Source: Mesostigma viride
Taxonomy: Eukaryota; Streptophyta; Mesostigmatophyceae; Mesostigmatales; Mesostigmataceae
Assembly: GCA_009746045.1 (NCBI GenBank)
Contig: RPFO01000448.1
Span: 2,575,009-2,639,008 of the forward strand
DNA: 64,000 bases
Reading direction: 5' to 3'
Shown here one piece after another: positions 31,603-41,116 of the stretch. The notes beneath the pieces are model-generated. The model worked only from the letters and a program-made list of their open reading frames with translations. It was not told the origin of the DNA and searched no databases. Each line of letters opens with the position of its first letter. Position 1 is the stretch's first letter. The translations under genes and the position numbers were made by a program.

Positions 31603-33033
31603 CTATTCTGCACTACTACTGCTGTATTCCCCTAAGCTGGGGCGTCTGGAGTCGCTGGGGCCGCGGGGGGGGGGGGTCGCCTGCCAGGGCTTGTGGCCGA
31701 CGTAGATGGCCGCCCCCTTCCAGTACACCGGCTGGCCCGCCTTGGTCTGCCGGAGCTGGAGGTAGATCGGCCATAGCTCCCGTCGCCGTTGTTGCTGCGC
31801 CAGGGTCAGGTCGTCATCAAGGGTGAAGAGAGTCTTCTCGAGCCGCTTGCGGCGTCTGAGAAAAGAAATCTTGTCCGCCGGGGTCTTAAAGGTGAGAAGG
31901 AGCGGGGGCGGCCCTGCCTTACCCCGCGCGCGGGGAAGGCGGTGGGCGGCCAGCGCGATCTCACCGATAAGGCCCATGCGACCAAGGATTTCTCGCTCAA
32001 ACGCACGCAAAAGCTTCTCGGAAGTCTCACCTTCCTCCATGGTGAAGTTCTTGACAATGACGTTGAGGCTGCGCTGGGCGAGCTCGGCCTCCTCGCGGAG
32101 GTCAAGCGTCTGCCGTTGGAGCTGGGCTGCGACGGCGGAGGTGGTGGAGGTGGTATGTTGCTTAAGCATGTCCGCCCAGGTGGTGATGGGAGGAGCATCG
32201 CCGGCCAGGCCAGCCGGGGCTGGCTTGGCGGCAATGTCCTTCACCGCCTGGGCGGTGAGGCCTGCCGTGTTCTGCAGAACCTCGATAGCGATGGCGTTGT
32301 CCTTAAGACGCTGGTCGATGTCACGGAGCTGGGCGGTGATGGCGTCGGAGGTGGAGGTGGTGGCGGTGGAGGAGGCGAGGAGGGTGGAGGTGGCGGTGGA
32401 GATGGTGGAGGTGGCGGTGGAAAGGAGGGGAAGCTCGGCAGTCAGCGTGCCGCCGATGGCCGCCACATCTGCAGCAATGGGGTCCACGTGCTCCTCGAGG
32501 ACCTCCTTAAGGAGTGAGCGGAGGGAGGATTCGGTTAAGGTGGTGGTGAGAGGCTTGGGGGGCCAAAGCTCCCCGATGGAGCGTCCAAGGAGGGAAAAGA
32601 GAGCGAATTGCTGGAGGAAGGGGCGGTGGAGGCTGGGAATGATGTCGAAAGAGGCGAGACGAACCCAGCGAGGGTCAAAGAGGCGACCTTGGTTGAAGAG
32701 CTGCTTGCATAGTGCAAGAAGCGAGGCGTGCGTTCCATAAAACACGCAGACCAGGATGCGTTCCGGGTTAAGCGTGTCAAGGAAGCCGGGCTGGCTGGCT
32801 TCGGCGACAAAGTCGAGCTCTGTCCAACTCGGCTCGGCAGAGCGACTGCGCTTGGGTTCAGGCGACGCTGCGGGCGAGGCGGGCTCAGCAGGCGGCTGGG
32901 CGACCACTAGAGCTTGGCTAGTGGCGCCGCTGCCTTCTGGGCCGGTTGGCGAAGCTGCAGCCGGGGCTGCAGACGTATTTTCATTGCTGAGCGCAGCCGC
33001 CAGGCTGCGTTGCGTCGAGAGGCGTTTGCTCAT
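31603..33033 (-). CDS. LINE-B ORF1 protein (L1 ORF1p-like RNA-binding protein), 476 aa
   Basis: Starts MSKRLSTQRSL with an Ala/Pro/Ser-rich, probably disordered N-terminus (1-75; basic patch PEPKRSRS). A helical region follows (about 80-190), then a Ser/Thr/Ala-rich coiled coil (about 200-310: ITAQLRDIDQRLKDNAIAIE), an RRM-like domain (about 320-395: SLNVIVKNF, GRMGLIGEIALAAHRLPR, PPLLLTFKTPADKISFL) and a C-terminal domain (about 398-450: LFTLDDDLTLAQQQRRREL, AAIYVGHKPW). This order is that of L1 ORF1p, which trimerises through the coiled coil and binds LINE RNA as a chaperone. The frame is intact and it is the only gene of its element, so it probably acts with an RT supplied in trans. Function is by family; nothing here shows expression. 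Confidence 0.88.
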   Translation of the reverse strand: MSKRLSTQRSLAAALSNENTSAAPAAASPTGPEGSGATSQALVVAQPPAEPASPAASPEPKRSRSAEPSWTELDFVAEASQPGFLDTLNPERILVCVFYGTHASLLALCKQLFNQGRLFDPRWVRLASFDIIPSLHRPFLQQFALFSLLGRSIGELWPPKPLTTTLTESSLRSLLKEVLEEHVDPIAADVAAIGGTLTAELPLLSTATSTISTATSTLLASSTATTSTSDAITAQLRDIDQRLKDNAIAIEVLQNTAGLTAQAVKDIAAKPAPAGLAGDAPPITTWADMLKQHTTSTTSAVAAQLQRQTLDLREEAELAQRSLNVIVKNFTMEEGETSEKLLRAFEREILGRMGLIGEIALAAHRLPRARGKAGPPPLLLTFKTPADKISFLRRRKRLEKTLFTLDDDLTLAQQQRRRELWPIYLQLRQTKAGQPVYWKGAAIYVGHKPWQATPPPRGPSDSRRPSLGEYSSSSAE

Positions 33034-33220
33034 CGTATAGTGCGTTACAGCTTCGGAAAATTATATCAGCATGTGCGTCTAAGAAAGACGAAGCGATTGT
33101 GATATTCACAGCTGAATTCGGTGCTCAAACGTGAAAGTTATGAGCTCCGACAGCCATGGCTACCTCGTGGCTCGTGGCTGCGGTATGCCTTTGCGTATGC
33201 CTTTGGGATATCAGGGATAT

Positions 33221-33268
33221 GTGCGACATTTACTCCCAACGGAGTGATGTTCCTAATTAATTGATTAA
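33221..33268 (+). repeat. LINE 3' end interrupted by LINE-B
   Basis: GACATTTACTCCCAACGGAG then TGATGT and an AATTA tail. It continues the 3' end that stops at 31175. The hairpin is ACATT-TA-CTCC-CAAC-GGAG-TG-ATGT. Confidence 0.75.
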
Positions 33269-33476
33269 TAGTGGGCTCAGGTCATGTAGGACTAGTGACT
33301 CCAGTGGGGAAGGGCCGGCGTGTTTGCAAACGGCGGATCGAAGCATGCTAGCTAGAGAAGACCCCTGGGGTAGAGCTAGGGCAAAATAGATATAGAATAT
33401 ATGACTTTTTTTTTAATAGGTGGACCCTTGTGCACACTAAATCTGTGGCCAACTCAATTTGATCAATGCAAGCTAT
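33269..33476. other. No recognised feature
   Basis: Unique module C sequence (mirror at about 22182-22378) with CTAGCTAG, an 11-T run near 33405 and AT-rich ATAGATATAGAATATATGAC. No coding signal seen. Confidence 0.4.
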
Positions 33477-33679
33477 TAAATTATAACATGCCTCCGTTGG
33501 GAGATCATGTAGCACATATTCCTTGATGGATGGGTGGGGTGGAAGGAGCCGCGTAATCGAACTAACCTAACTCTAATCTAGCTAGTCTAGAAAAGTCCTA
33601 ACTACCCTACTCATCAAAACGCCTCCTCCGCTTGGGGGGAGGTGGTTTGCCCACAGGGTCGGGCGTTTCAGCCTTGACT
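33477..33679 (-). mobile_element. 5'-truncated LINE-C copy, 203 bp (right arm)
   Basis: Mirror of 21968-22170, with the same 11-bp duplication on both sides (read on the minus strand). Confidence 0.9.
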
Positions 33680-33869
33680 ATGCAAGCTATGGTGAGTAAA
33701 TTTAATGAAGTAATTAATTATGGCCAGTGCCTTGATCCGCAAGTCCATTTGTAATTGGATCATTTACATGCAGTTTCGGTCAGAAGACGCAAAAAGGGTG
33801 GCATCAACCGTGGGTGCATGAAAACCAGTGTGCAAAGAATAAGAGCACAGCATTATGACTGATTACACC

Positions 33870-34170
33870 CCCCCCACCTGCAAGTAGCATAGCGCGATAC
33901 ATCATGAGGGTGCAGGTGCCTTGGTGCACCTAGAGCAAGTGTTGTTTACATCCCCACCCTTGCAGGAAGTAGCTTAGGATGTATGATAGGCCATATGCCC
34001 CCTCTCAAGGGCTATGTGCTACATATACTCCCAACGGAGTTATGTTACAATTCAATTCACCTGCAAGTGGTAGCTAAGGATGTATTAAAACCCATATGCC
34101 CCCACTCAGGGCTATGTGTTACATAAGCTCCCAACGGAGATATATGTTGTTAATTAATTGTTTAATAAAT
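33870..34170 (+). repeat. Two LINE 3' ends in tandem (right arm)
   Basis: CTACATATACTCCCAACGGAG with an AATTC tail at about 34017-34060, then ACATAAGCTCCCAACGGAG with an AATTA tail at about 34121-34170. The second starts directly in the tail of the first. Confidence 0.75.
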
Positions 34171-34250
34171 TCAGACTTATGGCAGATGATAAATGATTCC
34201 TTTTATTCGTTACCCCGATATTCACAGTCTCCTTTCCCACACAGCAAAAT

Positions 34251-35530
34251 ATGGTGTTGTTCTTTCTCAGTTACATCGTTTTTCCCGTCTTTGTTCCGTA
34301 TCGTGTTGATTTCATCACGACTCTTGTTGAACTCTTGCAGCGTTTATTGGTCAAAGACTATGACCGAGCCATTATGCTCCGTCAAGTCCGATGTTAGCAC
34401 GGGTTACCGCCTGGCTGACCTGATTTACGCGGACGACACCACCCTCATCGCGCGCCCCGAGCACATTCAGACCTGGCTGGACTGTCTGGGCCTGGAGGCG
34501 AGGGCGGTGGGGTTGGAGATTAGTGTCAAAACTGAGGCGATGGTGATTGGGGCCTCCAGTCGCCCACCGCTGCCGCGCCTGCTAGACGGGACGGAGGTCC
34601 CACTCCGCGACCGCTTCAAGCTGTTGGGGAGTTGGCTTCCGGACACTGCCGACGATGTGGACACCCGCATCGGCCTTTCCTGGGCCAAGCTCCGTTCGCT
34701 CAACACCTACTGGCGCTCCAAGGGCCTGGACGAGCACCGCAAGCGCATGCTCTTCAAGGTCCTCGTCCTCACGGTGCTCACGTATGGCGCCGAGGCATGG
34801 ACACTCACGGCAACACTGGCAGCCAAGCTAGACGGCACGGTAACCCGGATGCTCCGACAGGTCCTGAATGTCGGGTTTTCTCAGCGTAGGTCCTTAGAGT
34901 CTTTGTATCACGGTATGCCGCGTATTTCGGACGAGATTAGACAGCGTAGGATAGCATTTGTAGGACATCTTGCTCGCACCAGCCAGGTCGACACCGCCCT
35001 TGGTCTGGCCGGTCCCCAGCGGCTCGGCCAACCGGGGCGGCACATTTTGACCTGGCCTGGCCCCAAGAACATTCCTAAAAAGGTAGGGAAACATGCCATG
35101 ACCTATACCCAGATGTTGCTGGACGACCTAGTGGTCCCAGCCCAGTTTGAGTACCGCATCCACTCTCTCTCCCGTCTTTGGACTGCCATGCAGGACAAGG
35201 AGCGGTGGAAGAAGATTGTCAAGGCACACACGCCCGACCCTGTGGGCAAGCCACCTCCCCCCAAGCGGAGGAGGCGTTTTGATGAGTAGTGTAGTTAGGC
35301 TTTTCTAGATAGAGTTAGGATAGTTCGATCACGCGGCTTCCTCCACCCCATCCATCATGAAATATGTGCTACATGACCTCCCCACGGAGGCATGTTATAA
35401 TTTAATTTAATTTTTTTAAGTCCGATGTTTTTTGCAACGTCACCCACATCTGTTCGGTGCTGCCCCTTGGCACAAGCTCTACAAACAGGTCGTGGACCGG
35501 CTGGATCGCATAGTATCTCCGCACATCTGA
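34251..35530 (+). pseudogene. Unrecognised 81-codon ORF interrupted by a LINE-C copy
   Basis: 34251-34395 (ATG in AAATATGGTG) reads MVLFFLSYIVFPVFVPYRVD... to RQVRC. After removing the LINE and one duplication, the same frame continues at 35430 with FLQRHPHLFGAAPWHKLY to a TGA at 35528-35530. The frame is open upstream to 34197 and CCCACACAG precedes the ATG, so this may be the last exon of a longer captured gene. It has a hydrophobic N-terminal stretch, a leucine-rich helix and a basic C-terminal part; I do not recognise a family. The LINE insertion breaks it in both arms, so the break predates the inverted duplication. Confidence 0.5.
34396..35417 (+). mobile_element. 5'-truncated LINE-C copy with RT C-terminal half (right arm)
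   Basis: Flanked by the 12-bp duplication AAGTCCGATGTT (34384-34395, 35418-35429). It starts at GYRLADLIYADDTTL (RT motif C), then EISVKTEAMVIG (motif D), LLGSWLPD, YGAEAWTL, RRIAFVGHLAR and the basic end PPPPKRRRRFDE with a stop at 35287-35289. The 3' UTR, hairpin and AATTT tail follow. The frame is intact but lacks the endonuclease and motifs A and B, so no active RT can result. It is nearly identical to LINE-C1, implying recent activity. Confidence 0.9.
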
Positions 35531-36391
35531 ACCCTGTGATGCCAGATCTCCTTTGCGGCCGTTCCGAGCTTGGCACTGGATTCGTTGTCCACATCGTCGC
35601 GTCGCTGCCGCAACACGATGTTTTCTGGCATCCGCGGGCTTTTGGTTCCCGCCGCACATTTGAAAGTGCTGTCCTCCGGCTTTTTGCCTTTGCACCGTGT
35701 GCAGTTCTTGGACGTTTGGAATCATGGCATGGCTAACGTGATGACTGACTAGCTAGACCTTTTCAGTGGTTTTCCATTTGCGGGTATTTCCTCGTAAATG
35801 GTGGGAGAGCGATCGCAGCAATGGTGCTCACCACTAGACACTCCCGGCCAGTTAGGCTAGAAACACACGCCCTGATCAAGCATGCTGTTTCCGGCCCCAC
35901 CGTCTAGGTCATCTAGTCGCTCCACACGTAAGCCAGCCATAATTTCAATGCACAAGGATACACATTTCCATCACCATTCATCTTCATCATCCTGAACGAC
36001 TCGAAAACGCGGAAAAGATAACGGCAGGCTCGAGCTACCATGGTCCGGATTCTCCCGATTTCTGGCCTGCGCTGGTTGTCTCTTTGATAAATGATTAATC
36101 ATTGTTTGGATACATGCTCACGTGACAAAGTTGCGTGCAAATTCATGATTCAATTAATTAATGCTCCCATAAATCCATAAAATCATTCATTAATTAATAG
36201 ACATGAATCCATAAACGTACCCTTGCATGAAAAAGTCTTATTGTAACCTATACAATCCTACACTAGATGCATTGCCGGCCTCGACAACCTGGAGGCATGG
36301 CAAGTCGATATGGAATGAATGGAAGGGAGATCTCGCACAACAAGGAACAAAACTTGAGTAGTCTATGCAAACCAACATAACCAGTCAATAT
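35531..36391. other. Module B inner part: no recognised gene (right arm)
   Basis: Mirror of about 19256-20116. The dispersed GAGACAACCAG-type motif occurs in reverse at 36057-36082. No protein family is seen. Confidence 0.4.
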
Positions 36392-36658
36392 TAAATTAAA
36401 GTAAATTAAATTATAACATGCCTCCGTGGGGAGATCATGTAGCACATATTCCATGATGGATGGGGTGGAGGGAGCCGCGTGAACGAACTATCCTAACTCT
36501 AAGCTATCTAGAAAATCCTAACTACACTACTCATCAAAACGCCTCCACCGCTTGGGGGGAGGGGGCTTGCCCACAGGGTCGGGCGTGTGCGCCTTGACAA
36601 TCTTCTGCCACCGCTTCTTGCTCTGCATGGCAGTCCAAAGAGGAGAGAGGGAGTGAAA
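36392..36658 (-). mobile_element. 5'-truncated LINE-C copy, 267 bp (right arm)
   Basis: Mirror of 18989-19255 with the same 13-bp duplication. Confidence 0.9.
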
Positions 36659-37327
36659 AACCAGTCAATATAATTACTATTAACTGCACCAACATTGGTT
36701 TGCCCAAACAGGCATCTGCCTCTTGCCACCCATGTAACCCCACCGGCCAAAGACATGTCTGAGTGCCAGATCCTTGCCCACCCCCCGCCCACAACATCAA
36801 CTGTCTTACTAGGTGATCTCAACCAATGTCATCAAGCAATAAAAAATAAAATGGTGTTCACCATGGCGTGAGTGTTGCCAAATGGAGGATCATGGCAGGT
36901 GTTTCTTGAATCCATAATGGCCAAATCATAACATAAGTGAGGTGTCTACACAATATTGATATTGCATCCAACAAAAAATGACAGAATGAGAAAAGCTAGA
37001 AATGATCGTGTAGACCGGCACCACCATGATGTCTCAGAGCTCAATTAGTCCAAATTTAGCTTAAGTGGACGTCTGTATAAAGTGTGTAAAAGCATTCCTA
37101 CCATTCTAAACAGCAGCTTAGTGGATGGCTACAAATTGGCAATCGAAGCTAACCCGATTTCTCATATTCTCTTCCCCGTGGCTCCCAACAGCCCGTGTGT
37201 GCATGTCACTACAATATGGTAGCCGCCGAGCCCAAACCTGCTTTCTCAACCCTTAGTTTCATAGGGAGGCAAGGAGGACTAACATGACCATGCGCACGAC
37301 ACGCAACCACTCACTTTGTTAGCCAAT

Positions 37328-37848
37328 CATCCATCCATGCATCCATGCATCCATGCATCCATGCATCCATGCATCCATGCATCCATGCATCCATGCATCC
37401 ATGCATCCATGCATCCATGCATCCATGCATCCATGCATCCATGCATCCATGCATCCATGCATCCATGCATCCATGCATCCATGCATCCATGCATCCATGC
37501 ATCCATGCATCCATGCATCCATGCATCCATGCATCCATGCATCCATGCATCCATGCATCCATGCATCCATGCATCCATGCATCCATGCATCCATGCATCC
37601 ATGCATCCATGCATCCATGCATCCATGCATCCATGCATCCATGCATCCATGCATCCATGCATCCATGCATCCATGCATCCATGCATCCATGCATCCATGC
37701 ATCCATGCATCCATCCATCCATCCATCCATCCATCCATCCATCCATCCATCCATCCATCCATCCATCCATCCATCCATCCATCCATCCATCCATCCATCC
37801 ATCCATCCATCCATCCATCCATCCATCCATCCATCCATCCATCCATCC
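37328..37848. repeat. GGAT / GGATGCAT satellite (right arm, reversed)
   Basis: Reverse complement of 17796-18319, except that the three extra bases ATG at the phase change (left arm about 17939-17941) are absent. Confidence 0.95.
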
Positions 37849-39769
37849 ACTCATCAAGCACACGTATATTGCATCACATGGGTGGCAATAAAACAACCTT
37901 CAACCCCTATACACTGATTGGGAGGGCATCCAACCTTGTCTCACTGCCTCAAGTGGTCAGGCCACAACAATTTCTCTGCATCATGGCGATACCTAACTGC
38001 GAGTGCTAAATGATTCTTGGCTTCGATGCGGCAATCAATGTGCTGCCCGTCACAGTTTAGTCCATTAGCCCTTGCCTAGTTCGTTGCAACACTTATTACA
38101 CGCTGTCAACACAACAAGACACACATACATGTCCCATTGGGGAGCCACGGAGTAATGGCATTGCCGCAGTAAATGCCAAAGTGAATGCTAAATACATCGA
38201 CCCCTAGTGTAGGAATAATTAATTGGTACTCTTGTGCACATGCATGGCTGCCAAAATGAATTAAAACACGCAGATGGATACTTGTTTACAGAAGTTATAC
38301 TTTGAATACGTCGTCGTGTAAACCAACGCTCTTCGCCCTAGGCTACATCGTTCACATTAAGCGCATGTATATGAGTATGAATATGCTACGTGTGCTGTTG
38401 CTTCAAACTTGTTCCTATACACAATCACACTGTCACAAAAACTGGCGTTCATCCAATACAGAAAACGCCCGCCACAAATTCCAAGCAGGATCTGAACGTA
38501 GACTTGGCCGTGATGCTGACCATTTCAAGCAACTTTGAATTACTGGCAAGCAATGGCGACCGTAATGTCAATCACCAGCACGCAGCACCTGCTATAAGAA
38601 AAAATCCAGCAACTACTAGCAAAAGTCAGGTGGGTGACAGGTGCGTGGGGTATGCAGTCAAGATCAAGCAGTGGAAAACATGGGCACAGTAGTGCTTCCC
38701 ATCCCACGAACAGCCAAAGTCTCCCTAAAAAATGTGTTCTTGATGCACGTTTGATGCACGGGAGCTAATCCAAAGATGTTCCCCAAGGAAATACAGGGAG
38801 AGCCTGTGGGGAAAACAGGGGGGAAGCTGCATTGCGGATAATGACCCACTGTATATGCTCCCGACCCGTTGCCGACCGAAAGCAAATGGTAAGAAACTAC
38901 CTGGACGGTAATGATGTAATGGAAAGACGTAAGAAGCTTTCCCGAACCGACGGAAGGACGACAAAGCGCAGCGTGTAAGGCAGAGGCAGTTGCGTGTTGC
39001 TGAAAATGACGTGACCAAAACGGTTGCCGATCATGAAAAACCGGACCTCCATCCCGTTGCTGACGGAAACACAGTGTAGAGACGCGGCCAAACGTTAGAC
39101 GAACTTCCCAACCGAAGTACTTACAAAAAAATGCAGCGGTAGAGACTGCAGCCTGCCTGCAGTGCAGGAACGCCAACCAGAAGCGAAGGGTTCCTGCGAA
39201 ATAGAAGGAGACAGGCCGGAATACAGAGGGTAAAGTATTCCTTGGATGACGTTACGACTCGAAGTGGGTAAAAAATGGAAGTGGCCGACTGAAAAGTCGT
39301 TGGCATTTCTGCCCTGGATGGAAACGTTGGGTAAGTAAATCGACCCGTTAGCAATAAAATGGGAAGAGCGCCCAGACGAAACAACCGCAGCTTACCCAAG
39401 CGAGATGAACTCTTTCTTGACAGTCGTCCATGCCAACGTCGGCCAGCCCGGGCCAGGTAGCTGCCGCAGCCATGCCGCACCAGAATTTGAATTTTGTGCC
39501 CGGCAACGTTCCTAAAATGCAGGAATGGCTGGGCCGACGGCCGACGCGTGGCCCGTGGCCCATGGCCCGTCGCCCGTGTTTTTACGTGCCTGCGCCTGGC
39601 CTGCCTTAACGTTGTTACGCCCGCGCACTCCCCAGCCTTGCGCACGCCAGCCTTGCGCACGCTGCGCCGCGCCCAGCCTTGCGCATTCCCAGCCTTGCGC
39701 ATCCCAGCCTTGCGCATCGTCTGAAGAAATCAGTGACTGATGTTTACAAAAACTCGTTTACAAAAACTC

Positions 39770-40976
39770 CTATATCAAGGCCTTTGACACGGTTCTCTGG
39801 GAGGCTCTTTGGGCCATCCTAGCTCTGGATCGGGTACCACCTGCGTTTATTGCTGCCATTCGCCGACTGTATGAGGGCTCACAGGCAGTAGTGCGGACTG
39901 CGGAGGGCACCACTCCACCATTCCCCCTTCACCACGGGGTGTGGCAAGGTTGTGTCCTGTCCCCATACCTGTTCATTATTGTCGTGGATCACGTCATGCG
40001 CCGGGCACGTGCGCGCTTTACTGCTCTTAAGGGGTTCGAGCCAGGCTTGGACATCCTTAACGTGAAAGAGCACGGCGGGGTTAGACCGGGGTACCGCCTT
40101 GCCGACCTGATTTATGCGGATGATACCACCCTCATCGAGAGCCCCGAGCACATTCAGACCTGGCTGGACTGCCTGGGCCTGGAGGCGCGGGCGGTGGGGT
40201 TGGAGATTAGTGTCAAGACTGAGGCGATGGTGATAGGGGCCTCCAGTAAACCACCGCTGCCGCGCCTGCTCGACGGGACGGAGGTCCCGTTCCGCGACCG
40301 CTTCAAGCTGTTGGGGAGCTGGCTTCCTGACACCGACGACGATGTGGACACCCGCATCGCCCTCGCCTGGGCCAAGCTCCGTTCGCTCACACCTTACTGG
40401 CGCTCGAAGGGCCTGGACGGGCACCGCAAACGCATGCTCTTCAAGGTCCTCGTCCTCACGGTGCTCACGTATGGCGCCGAGGCGTGGACCCTCCCACCCA
40501 AACTGGCAGCTCGGCTCGACGGCACAGTTTACAGGATGCTCCGGCAGGTCCTTAACGTAGGTTTTTCCGAGCGTCCGTCATCAGAGTCTTTGTATCATGG
40601 CATGCCTCGTGTTTCGGACGAGATTAGGCAGCGTAGGATAGCATTTGTAGGACACCTTGCCCGCACTAGCCAGGTCGACACCACCCTTGGTCTGGCCGGC
40701 CCCCAGCGGCTTGGCCAGCCAGGGCGGCATATTCTGACCTGGCCTGGCCCCGCGGACATTCCCAAAAGGGTAGGGAAACCTGTCACCAACTACGTTCAGA
40801 TGTTGCTGGACGACCTAGTGGTCCCAGCCCAGTTTGAGCACCGCATACACTCTCTCTCCCGTCTTTGGACTGTCATGCAGGACAAGACGCGGTGGAAGAA
40901 GATTGTCAAGGCGCACACGCCCGACCCTGTGGGCAAGCCACCTCCCCCCAAGCGGAGGAGGCGTTTTGATGAGTAG
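39770..40976 (+). pseudogene. LINE-C1 ORF2, second part: RT motifs A to the C-terminus
   Basis: After the duplicated CTATATCAAG the frame continues exactly where 15888 left off: AFDTVLWEAL completes RT motif A, followed by HHGVWQGCVLSPYLFIIV (motif B), LIYADDTTL (motif C with the catalytic Asp pair), EISVKTEAMVIG (motif D), LLGSWLPD, YGAEAWTL, RRIAFVGHLAR and the basic C-terminus ending in a TAG at 40974-40976. All RT catalytic residues are present across the two halves, so before the giant insertion (and apart from the C-run frameshift) this was probably a working LINE. Now it has no start and its first Asp lies 23.9 kb away. Confidence 0.92.
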
Positions 40977-41062
40977 TGTAGTTAGGATTTTCTAGATAGC
41001 CTAGCGTTAGTATAGTTCGACCACGCGGCTTCCTCCACCCCATCCATCATGGAATATGTGCT

Positions 41063-41087
41063 ACATGACCTCCCCACGGAGGCATGT
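41063..41087 (+). other. LINE 3'-terminal hairpin (LINE-C1) and tail
   Basis: ACAT-GA-CCTCC-CCAC-GGAGG-C-ATGT, then TATAATTTAATTT repeats to 41116. Compared with E2, the inner stem gained a C-G pair on both sides. Confidence 0.8.
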
Positions 41088-41116
41088 TATAATTTAATTT
41101 AATTTAATTTAATTTA

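Larger units (their letters stand above)
31186..33210 (-). mobile_element. LINE-B: complete ORF1-only LINE (2,025 bp)
   Basis: Both ends are defined by a perfect 10-bp duplication, TCAGGGATAT at 31176-31185 and 33211-33220. On the minus strand: a 5' UTR of about 180 bp, a 476-codon ORF1, a 3' UTR, hairpin 31234-31210 and an AATTC tail. No endonuclease or RT is present. The target is the conserved 3' end of another LINE (TCAGGGATATGTGC followed by its hairpin at 33226-33250). This is the half-LINE (HAL1-like) arrangement. Confidence 0.9.
31345..39755. repeat. Right inverted arm
   Basis: Reverse complement of 15889-24300 (module C, then B, satellite, A, terminus). The differences I could find are the length of one C/G run near 31667 (12 versus 10), one C near 31935, and a 3-base step at the satellite phase change. 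Confidence 0.9.
15889..39769. mobile_element. Giant 23.9-kb inverted-repeat element with 10-bp target duplication
   Basis: Target duplication CTATATCAAG lies at 15879-15888 and 39770-39779. The left terminus GAGTTTTTGTAAAC (15889-15902) is inverted at 39742-39755 and repeated once more at 39756-39769. Arms 15889-24300 and 31345-39755 are reverse complements across about 8.4 kb. By eye they differ only in homopolymers and one 3-base step in the satellite. A 10-bp duplication with very long inverted ends is compatible with Mutator-like or Foldback-type DNA elements. No transposase is recognisable, so it would be non-autonomous. Excision restores the RT frame exactly. Confidence 0.85.
13794..41116 (+). 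mobile_element. LINE-C1: endonuclease plus RT LINE, split by a 23.9-kb insertion
   Basis: A 12-bp target duplication ATACACCGCGGT (13782-13793, 41117-41128) brackets the whole element. It starts 17 bases before the ATG of the endonuclease/RT frame and ends with hairpin 41063-41087 and an AATTT tail. Removing 15889-39769 and one 10-bp duplication leaves about 3.4 kb with no ORF1. The element landed in the minus-strand M-LINE RT at the codons for YRGVC, next to the E4 insertion. Confidence 0.9.

Noticed and set aside
15889-39755. Organellar-type or rDNA inverted repeat
   Set aside because: No rRNA, tRNA or organelle genes in the arms. Target duplication and insertion into a LINE point to a mobile element.
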